A DNA stretch of 64,000 nucleotides from JBFXIE01 sp050176255 (GCF_050176255.1 NZ_JBFXIE010000005.1), one strand, 5' to 3'. Positions 16,241 to 26,349 are shown, numbered from the stretch's first letter. Translations and numbers: made by a program. The notes: generated from the sequence alone by a model not told the origin.

Positions 16241-17485
16241 ATGAGCCGTCGTCGCGTTGTCGTGACCGGCCTGGGTTGCATTTCTCCCGTAGGTAATACG
16301 GTGGCAGATGCCTGGGCCAATATCCTCGCCGGCAAGTCCGGTATCGACCTCATCACCAAGTTCGATGCTTCGAACTTTGCCTGCAAGATTGCGGGCGAGG
16401 TCAAGGGTTTTGACCTGGAGGCCTACATCAGCGCCAAGGATGCGCGAACCATGGACAGCTTCATCCACTACGGCGTTGCCGCAGCCCAGCAGGCTGTGCA
16501 CGACGCGGGTCTGCCCACGGGCGAGGCTCTGGACGAGGAACTGGCCACGCGCATCGGCGTCATCATTGGCTCCGGCATTGGTGGCCTACCGCTGATCGAG
16601 AACACACATGCCGAGCTCGTCGGACGCGGCCCGCGCCGCATCACCCCGTTTTTTGTGCCTGCATCCATCATCAACATGGTGGCGGGGCAGGTGTCCATGC
16701 GGTTTGGATTCAAAGGGCCCAATCTCTCTGTCGTGACGGCCTGTACCACGGGTCTGCACTGCATCGGCGAGGCCGCCCGCAAGATCGAATACGGTGATGC
16801 AGACGTGGTGGTGGCGGGTGGAACCGAATCCACCGTGTCGCCACTGGGTGTGGGTGGCTTTGCCGCAATGCGCGCCTTGTCCACCCGCAATGATGATCCC
16901 AAGACGGCATCACGCCCCTGGGACAAGGATCGAGACGGTTTCGTGCTGGGTGAAGGCGCGGGCGTTCTGGTGCTTGAGGAGTACGAGCATGCCAAGGCCC
17001 GCGGCGCGCGCATCTACGCCGAGATCACTGGCTACGGCTTGAGTGCCGATGCGGGTCACATGACGGCGCCCAGCATGGACGGTCCTCGTCGCGCCATGCT
17101 GGCGGCTTTGCGCAACGCCGGCTTGAATGCAGATCAGGTGGACTACCTCAGCGCACACGGCACCTCGACACCGCTGGGCGATCTGAACGAAACCAATGCC
17201 ATCAAGGCAGCGCTGGGCGACCATGCCAAAAAGATGGTGGTGAACTCCACCAAGTCCATGACGGGGCACCTGCTGGGCGGCGCCGGTGGCATCGAGAGCG
17301 TGTTCACTGTGCTGGCGCTGCATCATCAGAAGGTGCCGCCCACCATCAATATCTTCGAGCAAGACCCGGAGTGCGATCTGGATTACTGCGCCAACACGGC
17401 GCGTGACATGAAGATCGACGTTGCGCTGAAGAACAACTTCGGTTTTGGTGGAACCAACGGTACGCTGGTTTTCCGGCGCGTGTGA
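16241..17485 (+). CDS. fabF: 3-oxoacyl-ACP synthase II (FabF)
   Basis: A 414-residue KAS II that elongates acyl-ACP with malonyl-ACP. It starts MSRRRVVVTGLGCISPVGN. The catalytic Cys is in VVTACTTGLHCIGEA (about 167), and the two His are in SAHGTSTPLGD (about 306) and STKSMTGHLLGGAGG (about 342). The C-terminal NNFGFGGTNGTLVF is the family end. It lies 55 nt after acpP and closes the fatty-acid block. Confidence 0.98.
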   Translation: MSRRRVVVTGLGCISPVGNTVADAWANILAGKSGIDLITKFDASNFACKIAGEVKGFDLEAYISAKDARTMDSFIHYGVAAAQQAVHDAGLPTGEALDEELATRIGVIIGSGIGGLPLIENTHAELVGRGPRRITPFFVPASIINMVAGQVSMRFGFKGPNLSVVTACTTGLHCIGEAARKIEYGDADVVVAGGTESTVSPLGVGGFAAMRALSTRNDDPKTASRPWDKDRDGFVLGEGAGVLVLEEYEHAKARGARIYAEITGYGLSADAGHMTAPSMDGPRRAMLAALRNAGLNADQVDYLSAHGTSTPLGDLNETNAIKAALGDHAKKMVVNSTKSMTGHLLGGAGGIESVFTVLALHHQKVPPTINIFEQDPECDLDYCANTARDMKIDVALKNNFGFGGTNGTLVFRRV

Positions 17486-17575
17486 CTGGTTGGGGCGCTA
17501 CGGCCCTGTCGCCCAGGGGTGTGATGGGCCCTTTCTTCGCCTCGCCGCATTGAACGTAACCCACGAATCGCTGCG

Positions 17576-18121
17576 ATGCGCACCCCTTCCCATGCGCCTG
17601 CTGTGCGCTACCCATACGGTCGTTCAATGGTAGTGGGCCGCACGCTGGCGGTGCTGTTGGTCGCAGGATTGGCTTGCACGATGGCTTGGCTGGTTTTCAG
17701 TGCCAGCACGTCAGCTGTCTTCAAGGCGCCGGTAGGACTGGGACTGTGGCTCATGTGCGCTGCGGTAGCTGGTCATTGGTGGCGCCGATTTCCGGCCGGC
17801 CTAGTGGCTTGGGATGGCGGGCAGTGGTCGCTGGTGAGCGGCCTGTCTGATGAAAGCCGGCCCCTGTCGCAGGTTCCCTGTGTGCATCTGGATCTGCAGG
17901 ATTGGATGCTGCTGTCCGCCAGGCCTGTGCAGGGCCGGTTAGAGTGGCTGTGGCTGGAGCGGCGCAGCGATGACTCACAATGGCAAGCGCTGCGGCGCGC
18001 CGTTTTTTCACGGGCCCGCCCCGGCTCCAATACCCGCGCGGCCATGCCGGAGCCTGCTGGCGCGGACACAATGCACGCAATGCCATCCCGCCGGGATGGC
18101 CAAGCACACAACAGAACATGA
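17576..18121 (+). CDS. Unknown two-helix membrane protein between fabF and rpoE
   Basis: A 181-residue protein I cannot assign to a family. It has two hydrophobic segments, about residues 21-43 (TLAVLLVAGLACTMAWLVF) and 48-67 (APVGLGLWLMCAAVAGHWW), followed by a soluble Trp-rich domain (WDGGQWSLV, LDLQDWMLL, RLEWLWLERRSDDSQWQALRRAV). The compact strand-rich region with regular Trp resembles small membrane-anchored proteins such as YcxB-like or PH-like domains, but this is only an impression. The last 4 nt overlap the rpoE start (ATGA), so it is probably translated with the envelope-stress sigma factor. The start could also be the ATG at 17627. Confidence 0.7.
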   Translation: MRTPSHAPAVRYPYGRSMVVGRTLAVLLVAGLACTMAWLVFSASTSAVFKAPVGLGLWLMCAAVAGHWWRRFPAGLVAWDGGQWSLVSGLSDESRPLSQVPCVHLDLQDWMLLSARPVQGRLEWLWLERRSDDSQWQALRRAVFSRARPGSNTRAAMPEPAGADTMHAMPSRRDGQAHNRT

Positions 18122-18753
18122 CAGCATCCCCGCCAGTGCCACAAGATCACGCCGACGGCGATCTGCGGCTGGTCGAACGCACGCTTGCCGGTGACCAGAG
18201 GGCCTACGAGCTGCTGGTCATCAAATATCAGCGCCGCATTGAGCGGCTGGTAGGGCGCATGGTGCGCGACGTGGACCTGATTCCCGACATCACTCAGGAA
18301 ACCTTTTTGCGCGCCTACCGGGCGCTGCACCAGTTTCGGGGCGATGCGCAGTTCTACACCTGGCTGTACCGCATTGCCGTGAACACCGCCAAGAAGGCCC
18401 TGGTGGACATGAAGCGCAACCCCGTGATCACGGAGAGCGCCCTGCGCACCGCTGCTGGCGACGACGATGAAACTTCGCCGCTCGATCGCGAACTAACCAA
18501 CGATGAAACGCCCGAGACCGTGCTGGCTGCGCAAGAAATTGCCGCTGCGGTCAATGCAGCCATGGAGGCATTGCCCGAGGACTTGCGCCAGGCAGTCACG
18601 TTGCGGGAAATCGAAGGCTTGAGCTACGAGGAGATCGCCACGGTGATGTCCTGCCCCATCGGAACAGTGCGGTCGCGCATCTTTCGTGCCCGCGAGGCAA
18701 TATCGGCAAAGGTCAAGCCGCTGCTGGATAGGCAGTCGGGTAAACGGTGGTAA
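18118..18753 (+). CDS. rpoE: RNA polymerase sigma-E factor (RpoE/AlgU)
   Basis: A 211-residue ECF sigma factor. Region 2 is ELLVIKYQRRIERLVGRMV to FLRAYRALHQFRGDAQFYTWLYRIAVN, and region 4 is LPEDLRQAVTLREIEGLSYEEIA to GTVRSRIFRAREAI. The DxxQETFLRAYRAL motif (PDITQETF) and region 4 resemble AlgU/RpoE, which control the extracytoplasmic stress regulon. ATG 18118 is chosen because MTASPPVPQDHADGDLRLVER fits the family; upstream in-frame codons overlap the preceding gene. It is followed by rseA, rseB and a DegP-type protease, the full sigma-E circuit. Confidence 0.96.
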   Translation: MTASPPVPQDHADGDLRLVERTLAGDQRAYELLVIKYQRRIERLVGRMVRDVDLIPDITQETFLRAYRALHQFRGDAQFYTWLYRIAVNTAKKALVDMKRNPVITESALRTAAGDDDETSPLDRELTNDETPETVLAAQEIAAAVNAAMEALPEDLRQAVTLREIEGLSYEEIATVMSCPIGTVRSRIFRAREAISAKVKPLLDRQSGKRW

Positions 18754-18777
18754 CTGGATGGTCTGGGAACGTGTGCT

Positions 18778-19434
18778 ATGGCAAAAGACACCATGAATGA
18801 CGATGTGATGATGCGTGAGCACCTGTCGGCTTTGGTCGATGGAGAGTTGCGGGGCGAAGAGTTCGCGGCTGTCATGGCCTATGCCGGCACGCAGCAGGCG
18901 CAGGAGGACTGGCGCGTCTATCACCTGATTGGCGACGCCCTGCGCAGTGCCCCTGTGGCGCGTGGAGCCGATATGGCGCTGCTGGGCCGGTTGCGCGAGC
19001 AGTTGGCGCTGGAGTCCGGGCACCCGGGCCTGACGACCGCGCCGGTGCTCGCGCCGGTGGCGCCGGGCGTGTCCGAACCGCGGCACCAATCCCGGGACAC
19101 TGCCGCCAATGAGGCCGTGTTCCGCTGGAAGCTGGTGGCGGGGTTGGCCTCCCTGGCGGCCGTGGTCGCGCTGAGCTGGAACGTGCTTGCCGGCCTGGGT
19201 GCCACAGCCGTGCCCCAGCAGGGTGCCCAGCTGGCCGCAGCGCAACCTTCTTCGGCGCCACCGGCGTCGGCGCTGATGGCCACGGCTGGCGGCACGGACG
19301 GCCAGCAGGTCATGCTGCGCGATCCGCGCCTGGATGAATTGCTGGCCGCGCACAAGCAGTTTGGCAGCATCTCCGCACTGCAGATGCCTGCGGGTTTTTT
19401 GCGCAATGCGACTTTCGAGGCGCCTGCGCGTTGA
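18778..19434 (+). CDS. rseA: Anti-sigma-E factor RseA (MucA-like)
   Basis: A 218-residue single-pass membrane protein. The cytoplasmic N-terminal RseA domain shows HLSALVDGELRGEEF and DWRVYHLIGDALRS, the surface that binds sigma-E. One transmembrane helix covers about 118-140 (LVAGLASLAAVVALSWNV). The periplasmic tail ends in LDELLAAHKQFGSISALQMPAGFLRNATFEA. In this family, DegS-type and RseP proteolysis releases the sigma factor on envelope stress. It starts 24 nt after rpoE. Confidence 0.92.
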   Translation: MAKDTMNDDVMMREHLSALVDGELRGEEFAAVMAYAGTQQAQEDWRVYHLIGDALRSAPVARGADMALLGRLREQLALESGHPGLTTAPVLAPVAPGVSEPRHQSRDTAANEAVFRWKLVAGLASLAAVVALSWNVLAGLGATAVPQQGAQLAAAQPSSAPPASALMATAGGTDGQQVMLRDPRLDELLAAHKQFGSISALQMPAGFLRNATFEAPAR

Positions 19435-19477
19435 AGGACATGCCAGTGGTGCAACCTCGCTCATGGAATGTGTGGGC

Positions 19478-20554
19478 ATGAAGCGAGTGCAGGGTCGTCA
19501 CGTTCGCAAGACTAGCGCTGCCCGGCGCTGGCTGATGGCCTGTGTGGCCGCGCTGCTGGCCGGCGTGGCCGCCGCAGCCTCCGCCGCCTGTGCGCAGACT
19601 CAGCCTGCACCAACCGGGCAGCTTGCGTCCCTGCGCGAAACGCTGGATGCCGGGGGCTGGATTGCCCGCATGCACCAAGCGTCCATGCGCCATGACTACA
19701 GCGGTACTTTCGTCGTGCTCTCGGCCAACGGCACGCTGACCAGTGCCCGCATCTGGCATGTCTGTGAGGGCCAGCGCCAGATCGAACGGGTGGAGGCGCT
19801 GAGCGGTAAGCCGCGGGTGATTTTTCGGCGCGACAGCGAGATGCGCACCTTCTTGCCGCAAGAGCGCGTGGTGCTCAGCGAGTTGCGCGATGCGCCGGTC
19901 ACCTTTCCGCGCGTGCCCCAGGCCAGTGATGTGCAGCCGTCGCAGCACTACACGGTGCAGGTGATGGGCAATGACCGCGTGGCGGGGCGGGATACCGACA
20001 TTCTGGCCTTCATCCCGCGCGACGGCTGGCGGTTTGGCTATCGCATCTGGGTGGACAAGGCCTCGGGTCTGCTGGTCAAGATGCAGACCCTCGATGGCGA
20101 ACGCGTGCTTGAACAGGCTGCGTTCTCGGAACTGGCCTTCGAGGTACCCGTGCTGCTGGAGCACATGGCGCGTCAGATGGATGCCATGGACGGCTACCGC
20201 CTGGTGAGCGTGCCCACGCAGCAGACCACGGCACGGGCCGAAGGCTGGCAGATCAGCGAGGCGGTGGGCGGATTTGTGACGCAAGGGTGCTTCAAAAAAA
20301 ATAGCTACCAGCGCCAGTCAAACAAAGGTAGGCCGGTGCTGCAGTGTATTTTTTCTGACGGCATGGCCACGCTGTCGCTGTTCATGGAGCCCTACAACGC
20401 GCAGCAGCACCCGGCAACGGCACGCATGATCAGCGTCGGCGCCACGCAGGTGGCAGGTCAGAAGGTGCTGGGCGACACCTGGGTGACCGCAGTGGGTGAG
20501 GTGCCGCAGCGCACGCTGCGGCGTTTCATTGAAGGACTTGGGCGCCATCCCTGA
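19478..20554 (+). CDS. rseB: Sigma-E regulatory protein RseB/MucB
   Basis: A 358-residue periplasmic protein with a signal peptide (RRWLMACVAALLAGVAAAAS then ACAQ). The MucB/RseB N-terminal lipid-sensing domain is seen in WIARMHQASMRHDYSGTFV and ARIWHVCEGQRQIERVEALSG. The smaller C-terminal domain holds FSDGMATLSLFMEP. RseB protects RseA from proteolysis. ATG 19478 is chosen; ATG 19463 is 15 nt upstream. In the C-terminal domain, the codons for roughly CFKKNSYQRQSNKGRP are a copy of the dispersed palindromic element, read open without obvious change of overall length. Confidence 0.92.
   Translation: MKRVQGRHVRKTSAARRWLMACVAALLAGVAAAASAACAQTQPAPTGQLASLRETLDAGGWIARMHQASMRHDYSGTFVVLSANGTLTSARIWHVCEGQRQIERVEALSGKPRVIFRRDSEMRTFLPQERVVLSELRDAPVTFPRVPQASDVQPSQHYTVQVMGNDRVAGRDTDILAFIPRDGWRFGYRIWVDKASGLLVKMQTLDGERVLEQAAFSELAFEVPVLLEHMARQMDAMDGYRLVSVPTQQTTARAEGWQISEAVGGFVTQGCFKKNSYQRQSNKGRPVLQCIFSDGMATLSLFMEPYNAQQHPATARMISVGATQVAGQKVLGDTWVTAVGEVPQRTLRRFIEGLGRHP
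20292..20356 (+). repeat. Dispersed palindromic element, copy 6 (forward), inside rseB
   Basis: Contains TTCAAAAAAAATAGCTACCA, then GCGCCAGTCAAACAAAGG and a final GTATTTTTTC. The ATAGCTACCAGCGC block is as good as in intergenic copies; the right half is more divergent. It is read in the frame AAT AGC TAC CAG CGC. Confidence 0.7.
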
Positions 20555-20707
20555 CCTTCGGCCCAGACTGCTGGGGCGCTTCAGGGCGCTGGTGCCGCGG
20601 CTGTGGCGGAGGCGATCCGCGCCCACACAGGGAACCAATTGCGCGGTGTGTTTTCACATACGGCATTTCCCGCTGTTGCGGAACATTTTTGGATGGAAAG
20701 GTTGACG

Positions 20708-22189
20708 ATGTTGAGGATTGATTGGAAACAAGGACTGCAATCCTGCGCCGTGGCCGTGATGGTGGCGGTGTCTGGCGGTGCGGCTTTGCTGGTGGCCGTG
20801 TCGCCCGTGCATGCCCAGTCGGCGCCGGTTGTGCGCGGGCTGCCTGACTTCACTGAACTGGTGGAGCAGGTGGGGCCGTCGGTGGTGAACATACGCACCG
20901 TCGAGAAGGTGTCGGCGCGCCCGTCCGTCAACGGCATGGACGAGGACATGCTGGAGTTCTTCCGGCGCTTTGGCATACCCGTTCCCAACGTGCCGCGCCA
21001 GCAGGGGCCGCAGCGCCAGCAGCCCGAGGAGCTGCTGCCGCGCGGCGTGGGTTCGGGCTTTATCCTGAGCGCTGACGGTTATGTGATGACCAACGCCCAC
21101 GTGGTTGACGGGGCCGACGAGGTGCTTGTCACCTTGACCGACAAACGCGAATTCAAGGCCAAGATCGTCGGCGCCGACAAGCGCACCGATGTGGCCGTGG
21201 TGAAGATCGACGCCACCGGCCTGCCAGCGGTGCGCGTGGGCGATGTGAACCGCCTCAAGGCCGGCGAGTGGGTCATGGCCATCGGCTCGCCGTTCGGGCT
21301 GGAGAACACGGTGACGGCCGGCATCGTCAGCGCCAAGCAGCGCGACACCGGCGACTACTTGCCCTTCATCCAGACCGATGTGGCCATCAACCCGGGCAAC
21401 TCGGGCGGCCCGCTGATCAACATGCGCGGCGAGGTGGTGGGCATCAACAGCCAGATTTATTCCCGCTCTGGCGGCTTCATGGGTATCTCTTTTGCCATTC
21501 CCATCGATGAGGCCATGCGCGTGAGCGAACAGCTGCGCACCACCGGGCGCGTGACCCGCGGGCGCATTGGTGTGCAGATCGAATCCGTGTCCAAGGACGT
21601 GGCCGAATCCATCGGCCTGGGCAAGGCGCAGGGCGCGCTGGTGCGCGGCGTGGAGTCGGGCTCGCCCGCCGAGAAGGCGGGCGTCGAGGCTGGCGACATC
21701 ATCATCCGCTACGACGGCAAGGCGGTGGAGAAGGTAGCCGATCTTCCGCGCCTGGTGGGCAACACCAAGCCGGGCACCAAGACCAGCATCACGGTGTTCC
21801 GCCGTGGTGCGCAGCGAGACCTGGCGATCACCATTGCCGAGGTGGAGCCCGACGAAAAGGTGGCTGCCAAGGCCGGCGCCGATGCGCAGGGCAACGGCAA
21901 GCCGTCTGCTGCCGCGCAGCAGCTGGGACTGGTGGTGGCTGAACTCGCGCCGGCGCAGGCCAGGGAGCTCAAGGTCAAGGGCGGCGTGCGTGTGGTTTCC
22001 GCCAGCGACGCTGCGGCGCGTGCCGGCCTGCGCGCGGATGACGTGATCGTCGCGCTGGCCAATACCGAGATCCGCAACCTCAAGGACTTCGAGGCCACTC
22101 TGGCCAAGCTGGACAAGAGCAAGCCGATCCTGGTGCTGGTGCGGCGCGGTGAATGGGCGCACTACCTGCACATCCGCCCGAACCGCTGA
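20708..22189 (+). CDS. degP: Periplasmic serine protease, Do/DegP family (MucD-like)
   Basis: A 493-residue HtrA protease and chaperone. The signal peptide ends near PVHAQSAP. Catalytic triad: His in TNAHVVDGADEV (about 131), Asp in KRTDVAVVKI (about 161), Ser in NPGNSGGPLINM (about 231). Two PDZ domains follow (about 270-370 and 400-490). ATG 20708 is preferred because GGAAAGG lies 7 nt upstream; ATG 20693 is an alternative. Encoded right after rseA-rseB as in the algU-mucABD locus of Pseudomonas, it degrades misfolded envelope proteins. Confidence 0.96.
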   Translation: MLRIDWKQGLQSCAVAVMVAVSGGAALLVAVSPVHAQSAPVVRGLPDFTELVEQVGPSVVNIRTVEKVSARPSVNGMDEDMLEFFRRFGIPVPNVPRQQGPQRQQPEELLPRGVGSGFILSADGYVMTNAHVVDGADEVLVTLTDKREFKAKIVGADKRTDVAVVKIDATGLPAVRVGDVNRLKAGEWVMAIGSPFGLENTVTAGIVSAKQRDTGDYLPFIQTDVAINPGNSGGPLINMRGEVVGINSQIYSRSGGFMGISFAIPIDEAMRVSEQLRTTGRVTRGRIGVQIESVSKDVAESIGLGKAQGALVRGVESGSPAEKAGVEAGDIIIRYDGKAVEKVADLPRLVGNTKPGTKTSITVFRRGAQRDLAITIAEVEPDEKVAAKAGADAQGNGKPSAAAQQLGLVVAELAPAQARELKVKGGVRVVSASDAAARAGLRADDVIVALANTEIRNLKDFEATLAKLDKSKPILVLVRRGEWAHYLHIRPNR

Positions 22190-22200
22190 TGGCCAGGGGT

Positions 22201-22221
22201 GTTAGAACAAATTTATCTAAC
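22201..22221. promoter_or_regulatory. AT-rich palindrome, possible operator
   Basis: GTTAGA and TCTAAC form a perfect 6-bp inverted repeat around a 9-bp AT-only-but-one centre (ACAAATTTA). It begins 12 nt after the degP stop and ends 13 nt before a TATAAA box, overlapping where a -35 element would be. It could bind a dimeric regulator; no regulator is identified. Confidence 0.4.
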
Positions 22222-22234
22222 GGAGACCGCGCCC

Positions 22235-22240
22235 TATAAA
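22235..22240 (+). promoter_or_regulatory. Candidate -10 box (TATAAA) upstream of the structured RNA region
   Basis: TATAAA lies in GCGCCCTATAAAATGCGCGC. At 17-bp spacing the -35 position holds TTTATC, a poor match, so the promoter would be weak or activator-dependent via the palindrome just upstream. Transcription would begin near 22247. Confidence 0.4.
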
Positions 22241-22246
22241 ATGCGC

Positions 22247-22392
22247 GCCTTTGCGCAGTCCGCTTGAGGACTGCGGTGCTGACCGGCGCGCATAACCCGG
22301 CGAACCTTTTTGCCTACAATGAAGTCCCAACCATCGCAGTTGCCAAAGATTGTTGGTTCAGGGCGCGTCGCTTGTTTGACGCGCCCTTTTTT
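22247..22392 (+). ncRNA. Candidate small RNA or lepA leader with terminator
   Basis: No coding character is seen on either strand. From 5' to 3' there is a perfect 8-bp hairpin at 22254-22275 (CGCAGTCC, loop GCTTGA, GGACTGCG), a weaker CCAAC/GTTGG hairpin (22327-22331 with 22352-22356) and a strong intrinsic terminator (22361-22392). The stretch lies between degP and lepA. Because the terminator precedes lepA by only 45 nt, the transcript is either a free RNA of about 145 nt or an attenuated lepA leader. I do not recognise a known RNA family such as 6S, 4.5S or tmRNA. Confidence 0.45.
22361..22392 (+). terminator. Strong intrinsic terminator upstream of lepA
   Basis: GGGCGCGTC (22361-22369) and GACGCGCCC (22378-22386) form a perfect 9-bp stem with an 8-nt loop, followed by TTTTTTCTTG. 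Confidence 0.88.
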
Positions 22393-22436
22393 CTTGTCAT
22401 GAGCCTCGCAGTTCAAACACTTGTCCTATTCCGTTG

Positions 22437-24245
<1,809 letters not shown>

Positions 24246-24288
24246 CAGGACACAGACAGGACTGATAGGACGGATAGCAGTGCAAGTC

Positions 24289-25257
24289 ATGCAATACATC
24301 ACTGCCGCGGTGCTCGCGGCGTTCGCGGGCTACGTGGGTGCGTGGTATCTGGGCGTGCTCGAAGGCAACTTCGCGCTGCTGCTGTTTCTGGCCACCGTGG
24401 TAACGGGAGGCTACTGGCTGGCTGAGCGGTTTTACTTTTTGCCGCGCCGCCGCCAGGCCGCGCAAGCGCTGGCGGACGCTGCCGCCCAGCGCCGCGCAGA
24501 GCTCGATCGCATGGGTATCCAGAAGGTGGACGAGGGCGATCTGCACGAGGCCAGTAGTCGCATCCTCATGCAGCCCTGGTGGCTGGACTGGACGGCGGGA
24601 CTGTTCCCGGTGATCGCCATCGTGTTTTTGCTGCGCTCGTTCCTGTTCGAGCCCTTCAAGATTCCTTCGGGCTCGATGATCCCGACGCTACTGGTGGGCG
24701 ACCTGATCCTGGTGAACAAATTCACCTACGGCCTGCGCCTGCCCGTGCTCAACACCAAGATCACCGAAGGCAACCCGCTGCAGCGCGGCGACGTGGTGGT
24801 GTTCCGCTACCCGCCGCAGCCCAATATGGACTACATCAAGCGCGTGGCCGGCGTGCCGGGCGACGAGGTGGCGTACCTGAACAAGCGCCTTACCGTCAAC
24901 GGCAAGCCCGTGCCCACCACGCAGCTGCCCGACTTCTTTGACCGCGACGCAATGCGCTACTTTCAGCAGTTTGACGAACAGCTGGGCGAGCGCAGCCACC
25001 GCATCCTGAACACGCCCGAGGTGCCCGCCTTCGTGCACGGCGCCAGCAACTTCCCGGGGCGTGACCAATGCCGCTACAGCGTCGAGGGCGTGAGCTGCAA
25101 GGTGCCCGAGGGCCACTATTTCATGATGGGCGACAACCGTGATAATTCGCTCGACTCGCGCTACTGGGGCTTCGTGCCGGACGAGAACATCGTCGGCAAG
25201 GCCTTCTTCGTGTGGATGAACTTTGGTGACCTCAAGCGCATCGGGTCGTTCAACTAA
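24289..25257 (+). CDS. lepB: Signal peptidase I
   Basis: A 322-residue inner-membrane protease that removes Sec signal peptides. Two N-terminal hydrophobic stretches (residues 1-45) and a third near 100-120 (GLFPVIAIVFLLRSFLF) precede the catalytic domain. The catalytic Ser is in PSGSMIPTL (about 130), and the general-base Lys in DYIKRVAGVPGDEV (about 184). The GDNRDNSLDSRYWGFVP box is intact. ATG 24289 (MQYITAAVLAAF) is chosen since upstream in-frame residues are polar and overlap the lepA end. Confidence 0.96.
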   Translation: MQYITAAVLAAFAGYVGAWYLGVLEGNFALLLFLATVVTGGYWLAERFYFLPRRRQAAQALADAAAQRRAELDRMGIQKVDEGDLHEASSRILMQPWWLDWTAGLFPVIAIVFLLRSFLFEPFKIPSGSMIPTLLVGDLILVNKFTYGLRLPVLNTKITEGNPLQRGDVVVFRYPPQPNMDYIKRVAGVPGDEVAYLNKRLTVNGKPVPTTQLPDFFDRDAMRYFQQFDEQLGERSHRILNTPEVPAFVHGASNFPGRDQCRYSVEGVSCKVPEGHYFMMGDNRDNSLDSRYWGFVPDENIVGKAFFVWMNFGDLKRIGSFN

Positions 25258-25285
25258 CCAGCACATTCAGAGGGGGAAAGCAGCT

Positions 25286-25654
25286 ATGACACCGCAACGC
25301 ATCAACAGTCGCAGGCAACAGCGCGGGCTGTCGTTCATCGGCGTGATTTTTGTGGGCCTGTTTATTGTTTGCGCCTTCGCCATCGGCGGGCAGTCCATTC
25401 CCATCTTCATCGAATACTTGGCCATCAAGAAGGCTGCAGCCAAGGCCGCGCGCGACGGCACCACCGTGCCCGAGGTGCGTGCCGCGTTCGACCGCGCCGC
25501 GCAGATCGACGACATCCAGTCCGTGAGCGGCAAAGACCTGGAGATCAGCAAGCGCAACGACAAGGTCGTCGTGTCGTTCAGCTACTCGCGCGAGATTGCG
25601 CTGGCCGGCCCGGCCTACCTGGTGTACCGCTTCCAAGATTCGACCCAACCCTGA
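25286..25654 (+). CDS. DUF4845 membrane protein
   Basis: A 122-residue protein with one N-terminal transmembrane helix (GLSFIGVIFVGLFIVCAFAIG, a pilin-like GLSFIG start) and a short periplasmic domain. It sits between lepB and rnc, the usual place for DUF4845 in betaproteobacteria. Function is unknown; the pilin-like start and the position next to signal peptidase are suggestive only. A strong ribosome-binding site (AGGGGGAAAG) precedes ATG 25286. Confidence 0.88.
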   Translation: MTPQRINSRRQQRGLSFIGVIFVGLFIVCAFAIGGQSIPIFIEYLAIKKAAAKAARDGTTVPEVRAAFDRAAQIDDIQSVSGKDLEISKRNDKVVVSFSYSREIALAGPAYLVYRFQDSTQP

Positions 25655-25662
25655 AACCCTTA

Positions 25663-26349
25663 GTGCCACCAGACAGTCTCACCTCGCTGCAGCAGCGCCT
25701 GCAGCACGCTTTTACCGACGCTGCCCTGCTGCAGCGCGCCGTCACTCACCGCAGCTTCAGCGCCGACCACTATGAACGCCTGGAGTTTCTGGGCGATTCG
25801 GTGCTCAGCCTGGCGGTCTCCAGCCTGTTGTTTCGCCGCATGCGCGATCTGCCCGAGGGCGAGCTGTCGCGGGTGCGCGCGCTGCTGGTGCGGCAGGACT
25901 CGCTGCACCAGATCGCATTGCGCCTGCAACTGCCGCAGGTGCTGCGCCTGGGCGAAGGCGAGGCCAAGTCCGGCGGCAAGCTGCGCCCGTCCATCTTGGC
26001 CGACGCGCTGGAGGCCATCATCGGCGCGGTGTACCTGGATGCCGGTTATGAGCGCGCCGAAGCGCTGGTGCACCGCCTTTTTGAAGGCGTGGAGCTCAAT
26101 CCCCGCCTGCAGGAAGCCGCCAAGGACGCCAAGACCGCGTTGCAGGAGTGGCTGCAGGGTCGCAAAATGAAGCTGCCGCAGTACCGTGTGGTGTCCACCA
26201 GCGGCGCCGCGCACAGCCAGGTGTTCCACGTCGAGTGCGAAGTGCCCGAGCTGCAGCGCCTTGAGCGCGGCAGCGGTGCCTCGCGCCGGGCTGCCGAGCA
26301 GGCCGCCGCCAGCGCCATGCTGGCCCAGTTGAAAGCGAAAAACGTATGA
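25663..26349 (+). CDS. rnc: Ribonuclease III
   Basis: A 228-residue double-strand-specific RNase that processes rRNA precursors. The signature ERLEFLGDSVLSLAVS carries the catalytic acidic residues. The second acidic motif is in ADALEAIIGAVYLDAGY. The C-terminal dsRNA-binding domain runs from about 155 to the end (TALQEWLQGRKMKLPQYRVV, then RRAAEQAAASAML). The start is probably GTG 25663 (protein begins MPPDSLTSLQQRL), since no ATG is available; it starts 9 nt after the DUF4845 stop. Its stop overlaps the era start (ATGA). Confidence 0.95.
   Translation: MPPDSLTSLQQRLQHAFTDAALLQRAVTHRSFSADHYERLEFLGDSVLSLAVSSLLFRRMRDLPEGELSRVRALLVRQDSLHQIALRLQLPQVLRLGEGEAKSGGKLRPSILADALEAIIGAVYLDAGYERAEALVHRLFEGVELNPRLQEAAKDAKTALQEWLQGRKMKLPQYRVVSTSGAAHSQVFHVECEVPELQRLERGSGASRRAAEQAAASAMLAQLKAKNV

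Noticed and set aside
20654..22171. 505-codon open frame opposite degP
   Set aside because: Shadow of the protease gene; His/Ala/Arg-rich, no domain.
22315..22320. TACAAT as a lepA promoter
   Set aside because: The strong terminator at 22361-22392 lies between it and lepA, and no -35 is seen.
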